Source of the DNA: Streptomyces xinghaiensis S187
GTDB lineage: Bacteria; Actinomycetota; Actinomycetes; Streptomycetales; Streptomycetaceae
Direction of reading: 5' to 3'
DNA: 64,000 bases
NCBI RefSeq assembly: GCF_000220705.2
Contig: NZ_CP023202.1
Span: 7,036,501 to 7,100,500 of the forward strand
Shown here: positions 1 through 8,674 of the stretch, one piece after another
How positions within the stretch are numbered: position 1 is the first letter of the stretch
How the letters are laid out: each line of letters starts with the position of its first letter
The notes under the pieces: model-generated
Databases searched by the model: none
What the model was told of the DNA's origin: nothing
Seen by the model: only the letters and a program-made list of their open reading frames with translations
Program-made: the position numbers and the translations under genes

Positions 1-404
1 TAGAGGTGCTTGGTGACGGCGGAGCGCGCCTTGCTGATCGCGCCGCCGATGGCGGTGGCGGCCATGGCCAGGCCGGCGAACGGCAGGGTGACCATCAGGA
101 CGCTGTTCAACGTGACGGAGGCCAGGCCGTGGAGCACCAGCCAGGCACCGCAGCCGATGCCGGTGATCCCGGCGCCCACGCCGATGGAGGCAACCGCGAT
201 GCCGGCCGCCCAGGCCGGGACGATCCGCTGGTCGTCCTGTTCCACGGGCGGAGTGGCTCCGAAGGCCGGCGGCTCGGTGTCGTCGCGGAACGAGGTGGGG
301 TGGTGGCGTACGGGCTGGCCCGCCCACTCGTCGAGCAGGCGGCGGGCTTCGGCCGCGGCCTCGGATTCGGGCATGCCGGACTGGGTGGTGTTCAGGGGGT
401 CCAT
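1..404 (-). CDS. Small membrane protein, 3' end cut by window edge
   Basis: The frame begins with ATG at 404 and is open to base 1, where the last codon is incomplete (TA then the window edge), so 134 residues are visible. The first ~65 residues are hydrophilic, with an acidic, Ala-rich helix near residues 12-30. Two hydrophobic segments follow, around residues 68-92 and 97-120, with a short basic tail. This layout resembles the short Spd/DUF6251-like membrane proteins near transfer genes on Streptomyces plasmids, but I cannot assign the family firmly. It lies on the same strand as the transfer block to its right, separated by a small zinc-ribbon gene on the opposite strand. Confidence 0.6.
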   Translation of the reverse strand, partial: MDPLNTTQSGMPESEAAAEARRLLDEWAGQPVRHHPTSFRDDTEPPAFGATPPVEQDDQRIVPAWAAGIAVASIGVGAGITGIGCGAWLVLHGLASVTLNSVLMVTLPFAGLAMAATAIGGAISKARSAVTKHL

Positions 405-633
405 CGTCTTCTCCGATCACGCGGGAAAGGGGGGCGCGCCCCTTCCTGGCCGTGGTGGCCGGGAGGGGGCGTTGAGGGAGTGGCCGCGCGCAACGGCCAA
501 GGGCACCGCCGCAGTCGTGTCCGGCGGTGCCGTTCGGCGTTGCGCGGCAGGTGAGTTGGGGCTGAGGCGTGGGTAGTCACCGCACCGGCGTCCCGGGCAT
601 CCTCGATCCGACAGGCGTGGGGAAGGGGATCGG

Positions 634-795
634 GTGGAGTTCGTCTTCGAGTGCGGGTGGTGCGGCGGGGACAACTTCTTCGTCGGCAAGCAGGTCGGCT
701 TCTGGGTCGACAAGTGGGAGGTCCCCGCGGAGTGGGACTGCCGCTTCTGCGACGAGCTCAACTACACGCCCGACCCGCCGTGGACCGAGGCGTAG
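634..795 (+). CDS. Small zinc-ribbon protein (53 aa)
   Basis: A short frame starting with GTG at 634 and ending in TAG at 793-795. A purine-rich ribosome site (GGAAGGGG, 621-628) sits six bases upstream. The 53-residue product has two paired-cysteine knuckles, CGWC near residue 7 and CRFC near residue 37, the spacing of a zinc ribbon. The stretch between them is rich in Trp, Phe and Lys, and the C-terminus is acidic. Function is unknown; such mini-ribbons are often DNA or protein adaptors. It is the only rightward gene among leftward neighbours. Confidence 0.55.
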   Translation: MEFVFECGWCGGDNFFVGKQVGFWVDKWEVPAEWDCRFCDELNYTPDPPWTEA

Positions 796-908
796 TCAGA
801 AACTGGAGATCAGTCCGGCGAGTGAGGCGAGGCCGCTGTTGATGGTCGGGGCCAGGCCGGCAGCGGTCGGGCGGTCCGGCCCCGTGATGGATGGATGGGT
901 GGGTGTGA

Positions 909-3023
909 TCAGGCGTCAGTGAGGCTCTTGATGGCCTCCAGCGCCTGGCGGGGAGAGGCGACCTGCTCGGATCGGCGACCATCGCCCTTGGAGTCGCGCC
1001 TGCCTCCGCCGCTGCGCCGGCGGGGACGGTCCTCGTCCTCGTCCTCGTCGGGCTCGGGCCAGAACTCGCCGGGCCGCACGGGCTCGTTCCAGTCGAACCA
1101 CAGGCCGCGCTTCTCCAGCTCGCTGATCTCGTGGTCGGTGAGCCGGTTGACCTCGTCGGGGAACAGCTCGGAGAGGTCGGTGTCGAAGTCCGCGTACAGC
1201 GACCGCATGAGCACGGCGCGGCCGTTGTCGAGGACGATGACCGCGACGCCGCCCGTGGAGACGCCGTTCTCCGGGTCGGCCTCGCCGCGCATGGCCCGCT
1301 CGATCGCGGAACCCTCGCTGCGGGAGTAGCGGGCCGGGATGGTCGGCACGTCGTAGGCGTTCTCCATGGTGCCTTCCACAGCCTTGCGGGTGGCGCCGGG
1401 CGAACCCATGTTGAAGATGACGGGCCGGCTGTTCTGCCGCAGGTTGTCCTTCATCTCGGTGGAGAACCCGTTGTGCGCGAAGGGGGACTGGCCGGCCGGG
1501 TTGAAGCCGATGCCGTACTTGAGCCCGGTGACCGTGAGGTCCTCGCCGTCCTTCTGGATGAACTCGCCGAAGTCCGCGTCTTGCGCCGCGGTCATGAACT
1601 CATCCCCGTACACGTTCAGCTGCCGGTACGGGCAGCGGGAGTCGCCCGGCTTGTAGTCGTGCGGCTGGCCGTCGTGCGGCCAGGGCATATCGGCGCGGAT
1701 CTCGCACAGTGCCTTCGCCGCCCGCAGTGAACGGGCCATCCACAGCGCGTTCGAGCCCTGCCGGTCGATGTACTTCCCGAGCACGGTGGTCTTCTCGTCC
1801 TTGCGGACGGTGGACAGCCACACCACGTGTCCGTCCAGGGACTGGGCGGCCATGTGGATCGCGAAGAACTGCGTCTTGCCCGACCGGCTGACCCCGAGGG
1901 TGAGGCCGTGGGCCGGGGCGTTCTTGTCGTGCTGGTACACCATGGTCTTCACCGGCTGGCCGGTGATGGTGTACCCGCACACGTACATGCCCTTGGTGTC
2001 CGGGGTGAGCAGGTCTCGGGTGGCGGGGAAGATCTGTGACAGCGGCGGCTTGTCGAACGCGCTGATCAGGAACTCCGAGCCGTCGATGAGGACGAACACG
2101 CAGGAGTCGTCCTCGGGCAGGCCCAGGCCACGGCAGACCTTGGCCAGGTCGATGCGCGGGGTCTCGGTGGAGTCGGCCATCTTCGCCCGGTAGAACGTCA
2201 CACCGCGTTCGTGGTCGCGGGTCTTGTGGACCAGCGTGGAGCCGGGCGCGCCGCCCCTGGGGCCGCCGACGCGGTCGGCCCAGCGCTCGGCGTCGGTGGG
2301 AGCCTCGCGGCGGCGGGCGTTGGCGTCGGGGGTGATGTGGGCTTCCAGCCAGCCGGGGCCGCCCTGCCGTCCGGGCTGGACGGCGACCAGGGAGAACGAC
2401 ACGTCCGTTTCGTGGACGCCGAACGCGGCGGCGACGTCGGCCTCCGACAGGCCGCCGATGGGCCGTCCGGTCTCCAGCGCGCGCAGCAGGATGGTGAGGT
2501 CGTTGCGCATCGCGGGGTGCCGTGTGGCGCTGACGATGTGGGTGCGGGCGGGCATCCCGGCGCGTTCCCACAGCTTCCGGGCCTGGCAGGTGAGCGGGGC
2601 GGCGTCGTCCGGCCGCGTCGGGGCCGGTGCGGGAGTGGGCTGCAGTTGCGGGGTGGGGACGGCGAGAGCGGGGCGGTGGTGGCGGCGGGCGTGCCGGGAG
2701 AACGGCAGGATCAGGGAGCCGGCTGCCGCCCATCCTGCGGCGAGGAGGGCGTCCAGCGCCCACGGGCCCCAGCCGGTGGTGTAGGTGGCGGCGACATCGA
2801 CCGCGGCCGCGAAGACGAGGGGGGACCAGCGCAGGATTTTGCGTCCGGCGCCGGTCTCCTCGCTTCTGGCGGCCAGGATCCAGCCGCCGATTCCGGCAAC
2901 ACCGGCCAGCTGCACGACCTGGTTGACGGGGCTGTCGGGGCAGAGGTTCGGGGCCACGGCCAGAGCAGGTGCGGTCAGGGTGTAGGCCAGGCGTTCGAGG
3001 ACGACACTGCGCGGCGTGGACAC
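909..3023 (-). CDS. FtsK/TraB-like conjugal transfer ATPase
   Basis: A 704-residue protein with hydrophobic N-terminal segments (about residues 35-50 and 65-110), a Pro/Ala-rich linker and a P-loop ATPase domain. The Walker A motif GVSRSGKT lies near residues 377-384 and a Walker-B-like LNVYGDEF near 470. This matches the membrane-anchored FtsK/SpoIIIE-type translocases that move double-stranded plasmid DNA in Streptomyces conjugation (TraB type). The N-terminal half is diverged, so the exact subfamily is uncertain. The GTG start at 3023 follows AAGGAGC. The C-terminus is a basic and acidic low-complexity tail. It is the last gene of a leftward block of transfer-type genes. Confidence 0.75.
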   Translation of the reverse strand: MSTPRSVVLERLAYTLTAPALAVAPNLCPDSPVNQVVQLAGVAGIGGWILAARSEETGAGRKILRWSPLVFAAAVDVAATYTTGWGPWALDALLAAGWAAAGSLILPFSRHARRHHRPALAVPTPQLQPTPAPAPTRPDDAAPLTCQARKLWERAGMPARTHIVSATRHPAMRNDLTILLRALETGRPIGGLSEADVAAAFGVHETDVSFSLVAVQPGRQGGPGWLEAHITPDANARRREAPTDAERWADRVGGPRGGAPGSTLVHKTRDHERGVTFYRAKMADSTETPRIDLAKVCRGLGLPEDDSCVFVLIDGSEFLISAFDKPPLSQIFPATRDLLTPDTKGMYVCGYTITGQPVKTMVYQHDKNAPAHGLTLGVSRSGKTQFFAIHMAAQSLDGHVVWLSTVRKDEKTTVLGKYIDRQGSNALWMARSLRAAKALCEIRADMPWPHDGQPHDYKPGDSRCPYRQLNVYGDEFMTAAQDADFGEFIQKDGEDLTVTGLKYGIGFNPAGQSPFAHNGFSTEMKDNLRQNSRPVIFNMGSPGATRKAVEGTMENAYDVPTIPARYSRSEGSAIERAMRGEADPENGVSTGGVAVIVLDNGRAVLMRSLYADFDTDLSELFPDEVNRLTDHEISELEKRGLWFDWNEPVRPGEFWPEPDEDEDEDRPRRRSGGGRRDSKGDGRRSEQVASPRQALEAIKSLTDA

Positions 3024-3051
3024 GGGGGCTTGCTCCTTCGGGAACGGAAGC

Positions 3052-3079
3052 GGGCGGCCCCGCAGGTGCGGGGCCGCCC
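3052..3079. terminator. Strong stem-loop between transfer genes
   Basis: A perfect 12-bp GC stem (GGGCGGCCCCGC and its complement) with tetraloop AGGT lies between the stop of the 3097-3513 gene and the start of the ATPase gene. There is no U tract, as is usual in Streptomyces. It could terminate the upstream transcript or attenuate ATPase expression. Confidence 0.6.
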
Positions 3080-3096
3080 GAAGGGGGATGAGGAGG

Positions 3097-3513
3097 TCAG
3101 CTGGTGAGGAAGCCCGGCTTCGGGGTCCTCTCGGAGCGGTTGGAACGGATGTCGTCCAGCGCGCCGTACCGCTGTGCGTGGGTGCGCCTGGCCTGGTGGG
3201 TGAGGTCGGCGGTTTCCTGCGCGGTGTCGTGGAGCGTGCGGAGCTGGGTGGCGGCGCCGGTCAGGGCGGCGGCCACGTGGTGGGTCAGGTCCACGAACTT
3301 CCTGTCGAGCTCGGCGCGGTCGATGTCCTCAGCGACGCCCTCGGTGCGGTCGGCGTTGGCCCGCATGTCGCGGCGCAGATACTCGAGGTCGACTGCGGCA
3401 TTGGTCATGGCCGTGCTGAGCATCTTCAGCTTGGCCTGGACGGCCTTGTAGCGGTTGTCGGCGTCGGCCGGCGCGGGTGCCGCGCTGCCGTCGCGAGGTG
3501 CGAGGTCGCTCAT
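3097..3513 (-). CDS. Helical transfer-block protein, unknown function
   Basis: 138 residues from ATG at 3513. After ~20 Ala/Pro/Asp-rich residues the sequence is almost entirely amphipathic helix (roughly residues 22-115), without cysteines or membrane segments, and ends in a basic tail. It lies 18 bp downstream of the long disordered protein gene and ~70 bp upstream of the TraB-like ATPase gene, with a hairpin between. Position suggests an accessory transfer protein. I do not recognise a catalytic motif. Confidence 0.65.
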   Translation of the reverse strand: MSDLAPRDGSAAPAPADADNRYKAVQAKLKMLSTAMTNAAVDLEYLRRDMRANADRTEGVAEDIDRAELDRKFVDLTHHVAAALTGAATQLRTLHDTAQETADLTHQARRTHAQRYGALDDIRSNRSERTPKPGFLTS

Positions 3514-3531
3514 GAGCGGCTTCTTTCGGGG

Positions 3532-5679
3532 CTAGTCGTGGTGGGCGGCGGCCGACGCGTGGGTCAGGCCGGCTTCTTCCTTGGCGGCCATGTCCTGGCC
3601 GTAGACGCGGGCGACTTCGGCGGCCGCGAGCCTGGCGGCCTCCTTGGCGGTGTCGCAGTCCTGTGCGCACCGCGTGGCCTGGAGCTTCATCCGGCCTGCG
3701 GCGTCGGCGAGGTCCGTGATCAGTTCGGTGACCTGGGTTTCGATGTTGTGGTCACCGACCAGGTCGGCGGCCATGTCGCGTAGGACGTCGGCGACCTTGC
3801 CGAGCGTGTGCGCCAGGGCCTCGGCCTGCTCCTGGTGCGCGGCGGCGAGAAGGGCGCTGTTGGCCATCGCCATCAGGTACTCGTCGAACGTGATGTCCGC
3901 GCGGTGCTGGGTGGGCAGGCTGCCCTGCCGGGACGCCGCAGCGACCTGTGCGCCCTGTGCGTCGCTCACACTGTTCTCCTTGCCGATGGGTCGGGTCGTG
4001 CCGGGCCGCTGGGTGTGCGGTTCCGGGGCGGGCGGCAGGCCGCCGGCGCCGGCAGTGACGGGCGGCGGGCTCGCCGTGGCCCGCCGCCCGGGCCGCTCCT
4101 CCGGGTCGTCGGGGTCGTCGACGATGACCGCGTCCGGGTAGTCCTCCTCCTGCCCGTCCGTGCCGGGGCGGGTGGGGCGGTCGGGCCACTCGACGGTGGG
4201 CGTCTGGTCCTCCGGCCTGAACCGGCTGTCCGCGGACCGGCCCCGGCGTCCGGTGCGCCCTGTACGCCAGTGACCACGGGTACGGCCGCCCTTTCGGGCG
4301 CCGCCCCGCTTGCCGGCCCCCGAGTTGCGGTCACCGGGGCCGCTCGTGGGCGCGTCTTTGGCTTTGCTGCCCCGATCCTTGGACGGGTTCACCTTCTCCG
4401 AGCCGCCCGCCGTGCCGCCCGGCTCGGACGGCTTGGCCTTGCGGGAACTGCCGGACGCCCCAGGGCCGGGCCTGGTGTCGGCCTTCGCTGCGCCGTCCGT
4501 GCCGGATCGCCGTTTGTTCCAGCGCCGTTTGTTCCAGCGCCGCTGGGCTTCCTGCGTGACGGCCGTGCCCAAGGTGGTACGGCCCGGGCCGCGGTCCGCC
4601 GCTGCCTCCCGCTTCGCCCTTTTCGCGGCCGTCCGCTCGGCCTTCGCCGCGCGGCGTTCCTCCCGGGCGGTCTGCCGGTTGCCGCGCGCCTGGTCGCGGT
4701 CCTTGGTGCGGTCGGCGACGCCGGCGGCGTGACCGTCACTACGCCGCTGCTGCCGGGCAGCCTGGCGGGCAGCAGCCCGCTCCTGACGGCCCCGGGTCCG
4801 CTCCGCGAAGGCGCTGGACGCCGGCCCGCGGCCCGCCCCGCCACCGCCACCCTTACCGGATCCTCCAGGACCCTTCTGCGGGCTTTTCGGACCCCCGCCC
4901 GCCCCGCTGCGCCCGGAACCTGCTGAACGGTCGCTGGAGGAGCGGCGAGGGCTTTTCGTGGAGCCTGTGCCGCCCCCGCCGGGGCTGGGTGATCCGGTCC
5001 CGGAACGCCCCTGCGGGCCGCCGGAAAGAGATCCACTGCGCGACGCTCCGGGCCGGTTCGGCCCAGGCGCCGAGTTGTTCCGGGACGGACCGCCTCCGCC
5101 CCGCCAGGTCCCGCCTCCACCGCCGGCTTTGGAGCGGCCTTTGTCCGCTCCCAGACCGGAACCAGAGGACCGCGTGCGGTCGGTGTCGGCCTTTCCTCCC
5201 GCCGCCTTGTCGCCCTTCGCTTTCAGCATCGCCCGACGGAGTTTTCCGTTCTGCTCCATCATCGCGACTTCCTGCGCGGTCCGGGCCTCCAGCAAGGCAG
5301 CTTTCCGCGCTATTTCAGCTTCACGGAAAGGAGCCTCGTCTTCGCGTCGGCCCCGCGCCAATTCGAGCCGGAATTCCAGCCAGTCGCCGAGACGGTCCGC
5401 GAGAGACCGAGGCTGAACGTATTCGCCATCCTCGTATTCGCCGTCCTCCTCACCTCTTTCCGGCGCCGGGACCCCGTCCGAGCGCAGTGCCATCTGAGGG
5501 TCCGGGGCGGATGGAATCGGCGGCAATTCCATGGTCGTCTCTTCCGGTGATTCCGGCGTGGCGCTGGTGTCGCGCGGCGGAATCGTGTCGGCGAACGACG
5601 GGATCGGTGGCGGCACATACGATGAATCACCGCTCCAGGGCCCGCGGACCAGGGTCCCGCTGCTGTCCTCTTCGGACAC
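3532..5679 (-). CDS. Long low-complexity transfer-associated protein
   Basis: 715 residues from GTG at 5679, preceded by GGAGGGAG. The N-terminal ~100 residues are acidic and Pro-rich. Residues ~100-160 form a charged helix. A ~350-residue Gly/Ser/Arg/Lys-rich disordered region follows, then an ordered helical C-terminal domain over the last ~140 residues. The short repeat WNKRR occurs twice in tandem. No P-loop is visible, although plasmid homologues of this composition are often labelled ATP/GTP-binding. The layout suggests a scaffold or DNA-coating protein of the transfer apparatus; that is inference from composition and neighbours. Confidence 0.6.
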   Translation of the reverse strand: MSEEDSSGTLVRGPWSGDSSYVPPPIPSFADTIPPRDTSATPESPEETTMELPPIPSAPDPQMALRSDGVPAPERGEEDGEYEDGEYVQPRSLADRLGDWLEFRLELARGRREDEAPFREAEIARKAALLEARTAQEVAMMEQNGKLRRAMLKAKGDKAAGGKADTDRTRSSGSGLGADKGRSKAGGGGGTWRGGGGPSRNNSAPGPNRPGASRSGSLSGGPQGRSGTGSPSPGGGGTGSTKSPRRSSSDRSAGSGRSGAGGGPKSPQKGPGGSGKGGGGGAGRGPASSAFAERTRGRQERAAARQAARQQRRSDGHAAGVADRTKDRDQARGNRQTAREERRAAKAERTAAKRAKREAAADRGPGRTTLGTAVTQEAQRRWNKRRWNKRRSGTDGAAKADTRPGPGASGSSRKAKPSEPGGTAGGSEKVNPSKDRGSKAKDAPTSGPGDRNSGAGKRGGARKGGRTRGHWRTGRTGRRGRSADSRFRPEDQTPTVEWPDRPTRPGTDGQEEDYPDAVIVDDPDDPEERPGRRATASPPPVTAGAGGLPPAPEPHTQRPGTTRPIGKENSVSDAQGAQVAAASRQGSLPTQHRADITFDEYLMAMANSALLAAAHQEQAEALAHTLGKVADVLRDMAADLVGDHNIETQVTELITDLADAAGRMKLQATRCAQDCDTAKEAARLAAAEVARVYGQDMAAKEEAGLTHASAAAHHD

Positions 5680-5720
5680 GATGTATCTCCCTCCAGGACT
5701 TGACAGACTGTGAGTCTCGT

Positions 5721-5734
5721 GTGCACGCGTGCAC
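5721..5734. promoter_or_regulatory. Palindrome upstream of the long transfer protein
   Basis: The 14-bp perfect palindrome GTGCACGCGTGCAC lies 41 bp upstream of the GTG start at 5679, between that gene and the hairpin that closes the next gene. Its position suits an operator, but no other copy was noticed nearby. Confidence 0.3.
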
Positions 5735-5762
5735 GGGCACGTGTGCGCGCTTTACGCGCGCG

Positions 5763-5789
5763 AGGCCCCGCCGGAGCCCGACGGGGCCT
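5763..5789. terminator. Stem-loop downstream of the 5803-6111 gene
   Basis: An 8-bp perfect stem (AGGCCCCG/CGGGGCCT) with an 11-nt loop lies just beyond the stop of the leftward gene ending at 5803. It probably ends the 6584-to-5803 transcript. Confidence 0.5.
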
Positions 5790-5802
5790 TCGATGGTGAC
5801 GT

Positions 5803-6111
5803 TCAGTGACGCGGGGGGTTCTGCTCCAGGACCTGCTGCGCGTACTGCATGAGCTGGTTCCACAGTCGCGCGTCGCCCGCCGCCCGCTTGTCCATGGCCA
5901 GCATGAACAGGCGGCAGACCTGCGTGAATCCGGAATAGACATCGCTGCGACCGGCTTTGATGTCCTTGCTGATCCGGGAGCGAGTAAGGCGGAGCCAGAA
6001 TTCCATCCGGCCCTTCTCGCCGCGAGATTCGACGGCCTTGCGTTCCTCGCCTTGCAGCCATTCCATCCGCTTCTGGGCCGACATTTCTGCACTGCTGAGG
6101 GGGCGCGTCAC
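5803..6111 (-). CDS. Small helical plasmid protein (102 aa)
   Basis: The GTG start at 6111 overlaps the TGA of the upstream gene by four bases (GTGA), so the two are translationally coupled. The product is a charged helical protein with a K/R/E-rich N-terminal half and a helix containing the motif YSGFTQVCRLFMLAMD. No known domain is recognised. Its place in the transfer block and its tight coupling suggest it works with the 158-residue coiled-coil protein encoded upstream. Confidence 0.6.
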   Translation of the reverse strand: MTRPLSSAEMSAQKRMEWLQGEERKAVESRGEKGRMEFWLRLTRSRISKDIKAGRSDVYSGFTQVCRLFMLAMDKRAAGDARLWNQLMQYAQQVLEQNPPRH

Positions 6112-6584
6112 GCCGACTCCCGGTTACCCAGGTCGAAAATCGACGTAGGGCCAGCATAGCCGGAGTTCTGCCGCTGCGCATTCTCCTGCGGCGGGTCCTG
6201 CCGGGCGGCCTGGAGCGGCGGAGTGTTCTTCCGCCGCCTTTCCAGCTCTTTTTCCCGGCGCTTTCGGGCCGTATTCGCCACCTCCTCATCGTGCGCCCGG
6301 CGCTTGAACGCGGTCTTTTCCAGCCCCTTGGTCACGGACTCGACGCGCTTGAGTACGTCGTGGAGGGCCTTTTCCACCGGCCGTGCGCGGAGCCAGGCGT
6401 CGTAGAAACGGTCCCCCTCCACGTGCGTGCCCCGGCAGTGGATGCGGGTCTCGATGGCGAGGGTCTCCAGGTTCCGGCCGATGTCCTCCAGGACGCGCAG
6501 CACGTCGGCCATGTACTGGGCGGTCGCCTCCGGGTTCTGCGCCACGTCGCGCAGAGGTGCGTGATGGGGGTTGTTGCTGTTCAC
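6108..6584 (-). CDS. Coiled-coil plasmid protein (158 aa)
   Basis: I chose the GTG at 6584 rather than the upstream in-frame start because it follows a consensus GGAGG. The protein has a short N-terminal region and a long charged helix (residues ~20-70). A strongly basic coiled coil with runs of Arg/Lys/Glu (KRREKELERRRKN) is followed by a Gln/Pro-rich tail. It overlaps the 102-residue gene downstream. Function is unknown; a structural or DNA-binding accessory of transfer is plausible from the context. Confidence 0.6.
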   Translation of the reverse strand: MNSNNPHHAPLRDVAQNPEATAQYMADVLRVLEDIGRNLETLAIETRIHCRGTHVEGDRFYDAWLRARPVEKALHDVLKRVESVTKGLEKTAFKRRAHDEEVANTARKRREKELERRRKNTPPLQAARQDPPQENAQRQNSGYAGPTSIFDLGNRESA

Positions 6585-6642
6585 AGCGGGTTCCCTCCTG
6601 CTGTACTTGGGGTGCTGTCGACTGTCTTCCGGCAGTCGCAGC

Positions 6643-6675
6643 GAAGGCCAGCCCACGTCGACTGGGCTGGCCTTC
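6643..6675. terminator. 13-bp perfect stem-loop
   Basis: Arms GAAGGCCAGCCCA and its exact complement are separated by a 7-nt loop. It sits downstream of the leftward DUF2637-type gene and upstream of the coiled-coil gene, a position suited to transcription termination. Confidence 0.6.
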
Positions 6676-6698
6676 ACTGGTGGTGCCGGCCGAGGGGG

Positions 6699-8375
6699 TC
6701 AGGGCTGGTAGCCCTCGCGGAGCAGCTCGGCTGCCTCCTGGCGGTACTTCGAAGCGGTGTCGGTGGAGGACACCGCCAGCTCGCGCTGGATGTCGGCGAG
6801 CAGCACCTGGTCGGGCTCGCCGCCGGCGGTGAGGATCATCCGGGCGACCCGGCGGACTGCCCGCTCGCGCGGGGTGAGCTTCGCGGCGTCCTCTATTTCG
6901 ACCGCGCGCCGCTCGATTTCGGCGGCGGCCAGCCGCTTTTCGGCAGCGGCCTTCTCGGCTTCGGCCTCACGCTGCCGGGCTTCCTGTGTGCGGGCGTCGG
7001 CGGCCGCCTGCCGCTCGGCTTCCTCCGCCGCGCGCCGCTCGGCTTCGGCCGCGTGGCGGCGGGCTTCGGCAGCGGCCTTCTCGGTTTCGGCGGCGGCCTG
7101 GTCTGCTTCGGCGGCACGCCTGCGGGCCTCCGCCATCGTGGCCGTCTCGACCGCCTGGTCCTCCGCCGCGGCGACCCGGTCGGCCTCCGCCGCTGCCTTC
7201 CGCTTCTCAGCTGCCTGGCGCTCCAGCTCCGCCGCGCGGACATCCGCAGCCGCCTGCGCCTCGCGCTCCTGGGCCTCCTTGCGCAGTGCCTCGGCCTCCC
7301 GGGCGCGGGCCTCTGCGACCAGGGCCGTCTCCATTGCCTGTTCCTCCAGCTCGGCGGCCCGCTCGGCGGCGCCGGCCTGGGCGCGGGCGCGGGCTCGGGC
7401 TTCGGCTTTCTGGCCGTCCACCCGGGCGCGGACGGCCTCCAGTTCGCCGTCGGCCTCGAGTTCCTCGGCCTCCGCCTTCTTCTGCGCGACCTTCCGGCGT
7501 GTCTCCGCGTCCAGGCGCCGGCGCTCCGCCTCCTCCTTTCGCTTCTCTGCTTCGCGTTCCTGCTGTTCAGGCAGCGCGAGGGCCTCGGAGACGGTGTAGC
7601 CGTGGGCGGCCATCTTCATCGGCAGTTTCTCGTCGTCGCTCGCCTTGCTCAGGTCGCCGTGGTACTTGCGCTTGAGCCACTGCTCGTAGCCGGTGAGCTC
7701 CTGCTGGCGGCGGATCATCTCCGGGTAGGAGGCGATCCCGTGCAGCCGCATCCGGCGGTAGAACCGTGGCGTGGCGATGGGGGAGAGGATCCAGCGGTGC
7801 AGGGGGATGCGGTCGGTGGCCGTCCCCGCTTCGAGCTGGGTCTTCTTGATGAACAGGCGCCGGGCGGCCTCCACGCCGATCACGAACAGGAACGGCATGA
7901 CGCCGTGGCTGGCCGCCTGGACCGGGTCGTCGGTGATCTGGCCCTGTGAGGAGGCGTTGAACCAGATCGTCGCAGCCGTCATGGCGTGCGCGGCCAGCCG
8001 CAGCACCGGCCACGGGGTGTCCTTGCGGATCAGGTACAGGTCCAGGGCGAGGAACGCGATGATGCTCGCGTCGACGCCGACGGGGAACCACGGCGCGAGT
8101 TCGCTACTGAATCCCCAGCTCAGCGCTACCTTGGCGAGGGTGCTGTAGGACATCGCGAAGCCGATGATCCCGACCAGGGTTCCGCCGACCGCAGCGGCGA
8201 ACGACAGGGCGGTCATCAGCCCGTCCCGGCCCGGCTTGATCGTCTTCCGCTTCGGCGCCCGCGAAACACTCCGGGGCGGGCCCGAAACCTTCTCCGGTGC
8301 ACTCGAAGCAGGGCCCGGCGGGTGCGAAGCGGGAATGTCGGCGGCCGCTTTCTGCGGCACTTCGGTGATCGTCAT
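6699..8375 (-). CDS. DUF2637-type membrane protein with long Ala-rich coiled coil
   Basis: I chose the ATG at 8375, which follows GGAGAG; an ATG at 8396 lacks a ribosome site. After a Pro/Ala-rich N-terminus come about four hydrophobic segments (residues ~55-150) whose pattern matches the DUF2637 family of Streptomyces plasmid and phage proteins. A central region follows, then a ~240-residue Ala/Glu/Arg/Lys coiled coil made of repeating A-E-A-E-R-like units. A small C-terminal helical domain (RERAVRRVARMI...) may bind DNA. DUF2637 proteins commonly accompany plasmid transfer or maintenance genes but have no assigned biochemical role. It heads the leftward transfer block. Confidence 0.75.
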   Translation of the reverse strand: MTITEVPQKAAADIPASHPPGPASSAPEKVSGPPRSVSRAPKRKTIKPGRDGLMTALSFAAAVGGTLVGIIGFAMSYSTLAKVALSWGFSSELAPWFPVGVDASIIAFLALDLYLIRKDTPWPVLRLAAHAMTAATIWFNASSQGQITDDPVQAASHGVMPFLFVIGVEAARRLFIKKTQLEAGTATDRIPLHRWILSPIATPRFYRRMRLHGIASYPEMIRRQQELTGYEQWLKRKYHGDLSKASDDEKLPMKMAAHGYTVSEALALPEQQEREAEKRKEEAERRRLDAETRRKVAQKKAEAEELEADGELEAVRARVDGQKAEARARARAQAGAAERAAELEEQAMETALVAEARAREAEALRKEAQEREAQAAADVRAAELERQAAEKRKAAAEADRVAAAEDQAVETATMAEARRRAAEADQAAAETEKAAAEARRHAAEAERRAAEEAERQAAADARTQEARQREAEAEKAAAEKRLAAAEIERRAVEIEDAAKLTPRERAVRRVARMILTAGGEPDQVLLADIQRELAVSSTDTASKYRQEAAELLREGYQP

Positions 8376-8523
8376 CAGGCTCTCCGGGAGGGTCATTCAG
8401 GACGGGGGCGAAACGGTTGGGGGCTGCTCCCGAAACGCGGCGGGGCGTTTCCGAAGCGGCAGTTGGCACGGAGGAGTTGTTGGCGAAACGGACACCGGTT
8501 CTCTCCGGTCCGGGCGCACGGAA

Positions 8524-8556
8524 AGATCGGCCGCCCAGGGGATGGGCGGCCGATCT
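8524..8556. terminator. 13-bp perfect stem-loop
   Basis: AGATCGGCCGCCC pairs exactly with GGGCGGCCGATCT around a 7-nt loop. It lies in the 299-bp gap below the leftward 8675-9052 gene and probably terminates it. The rest of that gap shows no convincing gene. Confidence 0.65.
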
Positions 8557-8674
8557 GGCGGGCGGGCTCGAAACTGCGTGCCGCTCCTGCCCGGTAGGCG
8601 CGAAGCCGGGTGGGGACAGCCGCGGTGACTGTCACTCACTCCCCTGGGCCGGGAGCGGCGAGTAGCGGTCGTGG

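Noticed and set aside
1600..3000. Rightward and leftward frames of 280-390 residues inside the FtsK-like ATPase gene
   Set aside because: Arg/Pro/Gly-rich shadows of high-GC coding DNA. Only the 909-3023 frame has the P-loop motif and a ribosome site.
6291..7949. A 552-residue rightward frame opposite the DUF2637-type gene
   Set aside because: It mirrors the Ala/Glu-rich coiled coil in the antisense frame and has no ribosome site or domain.
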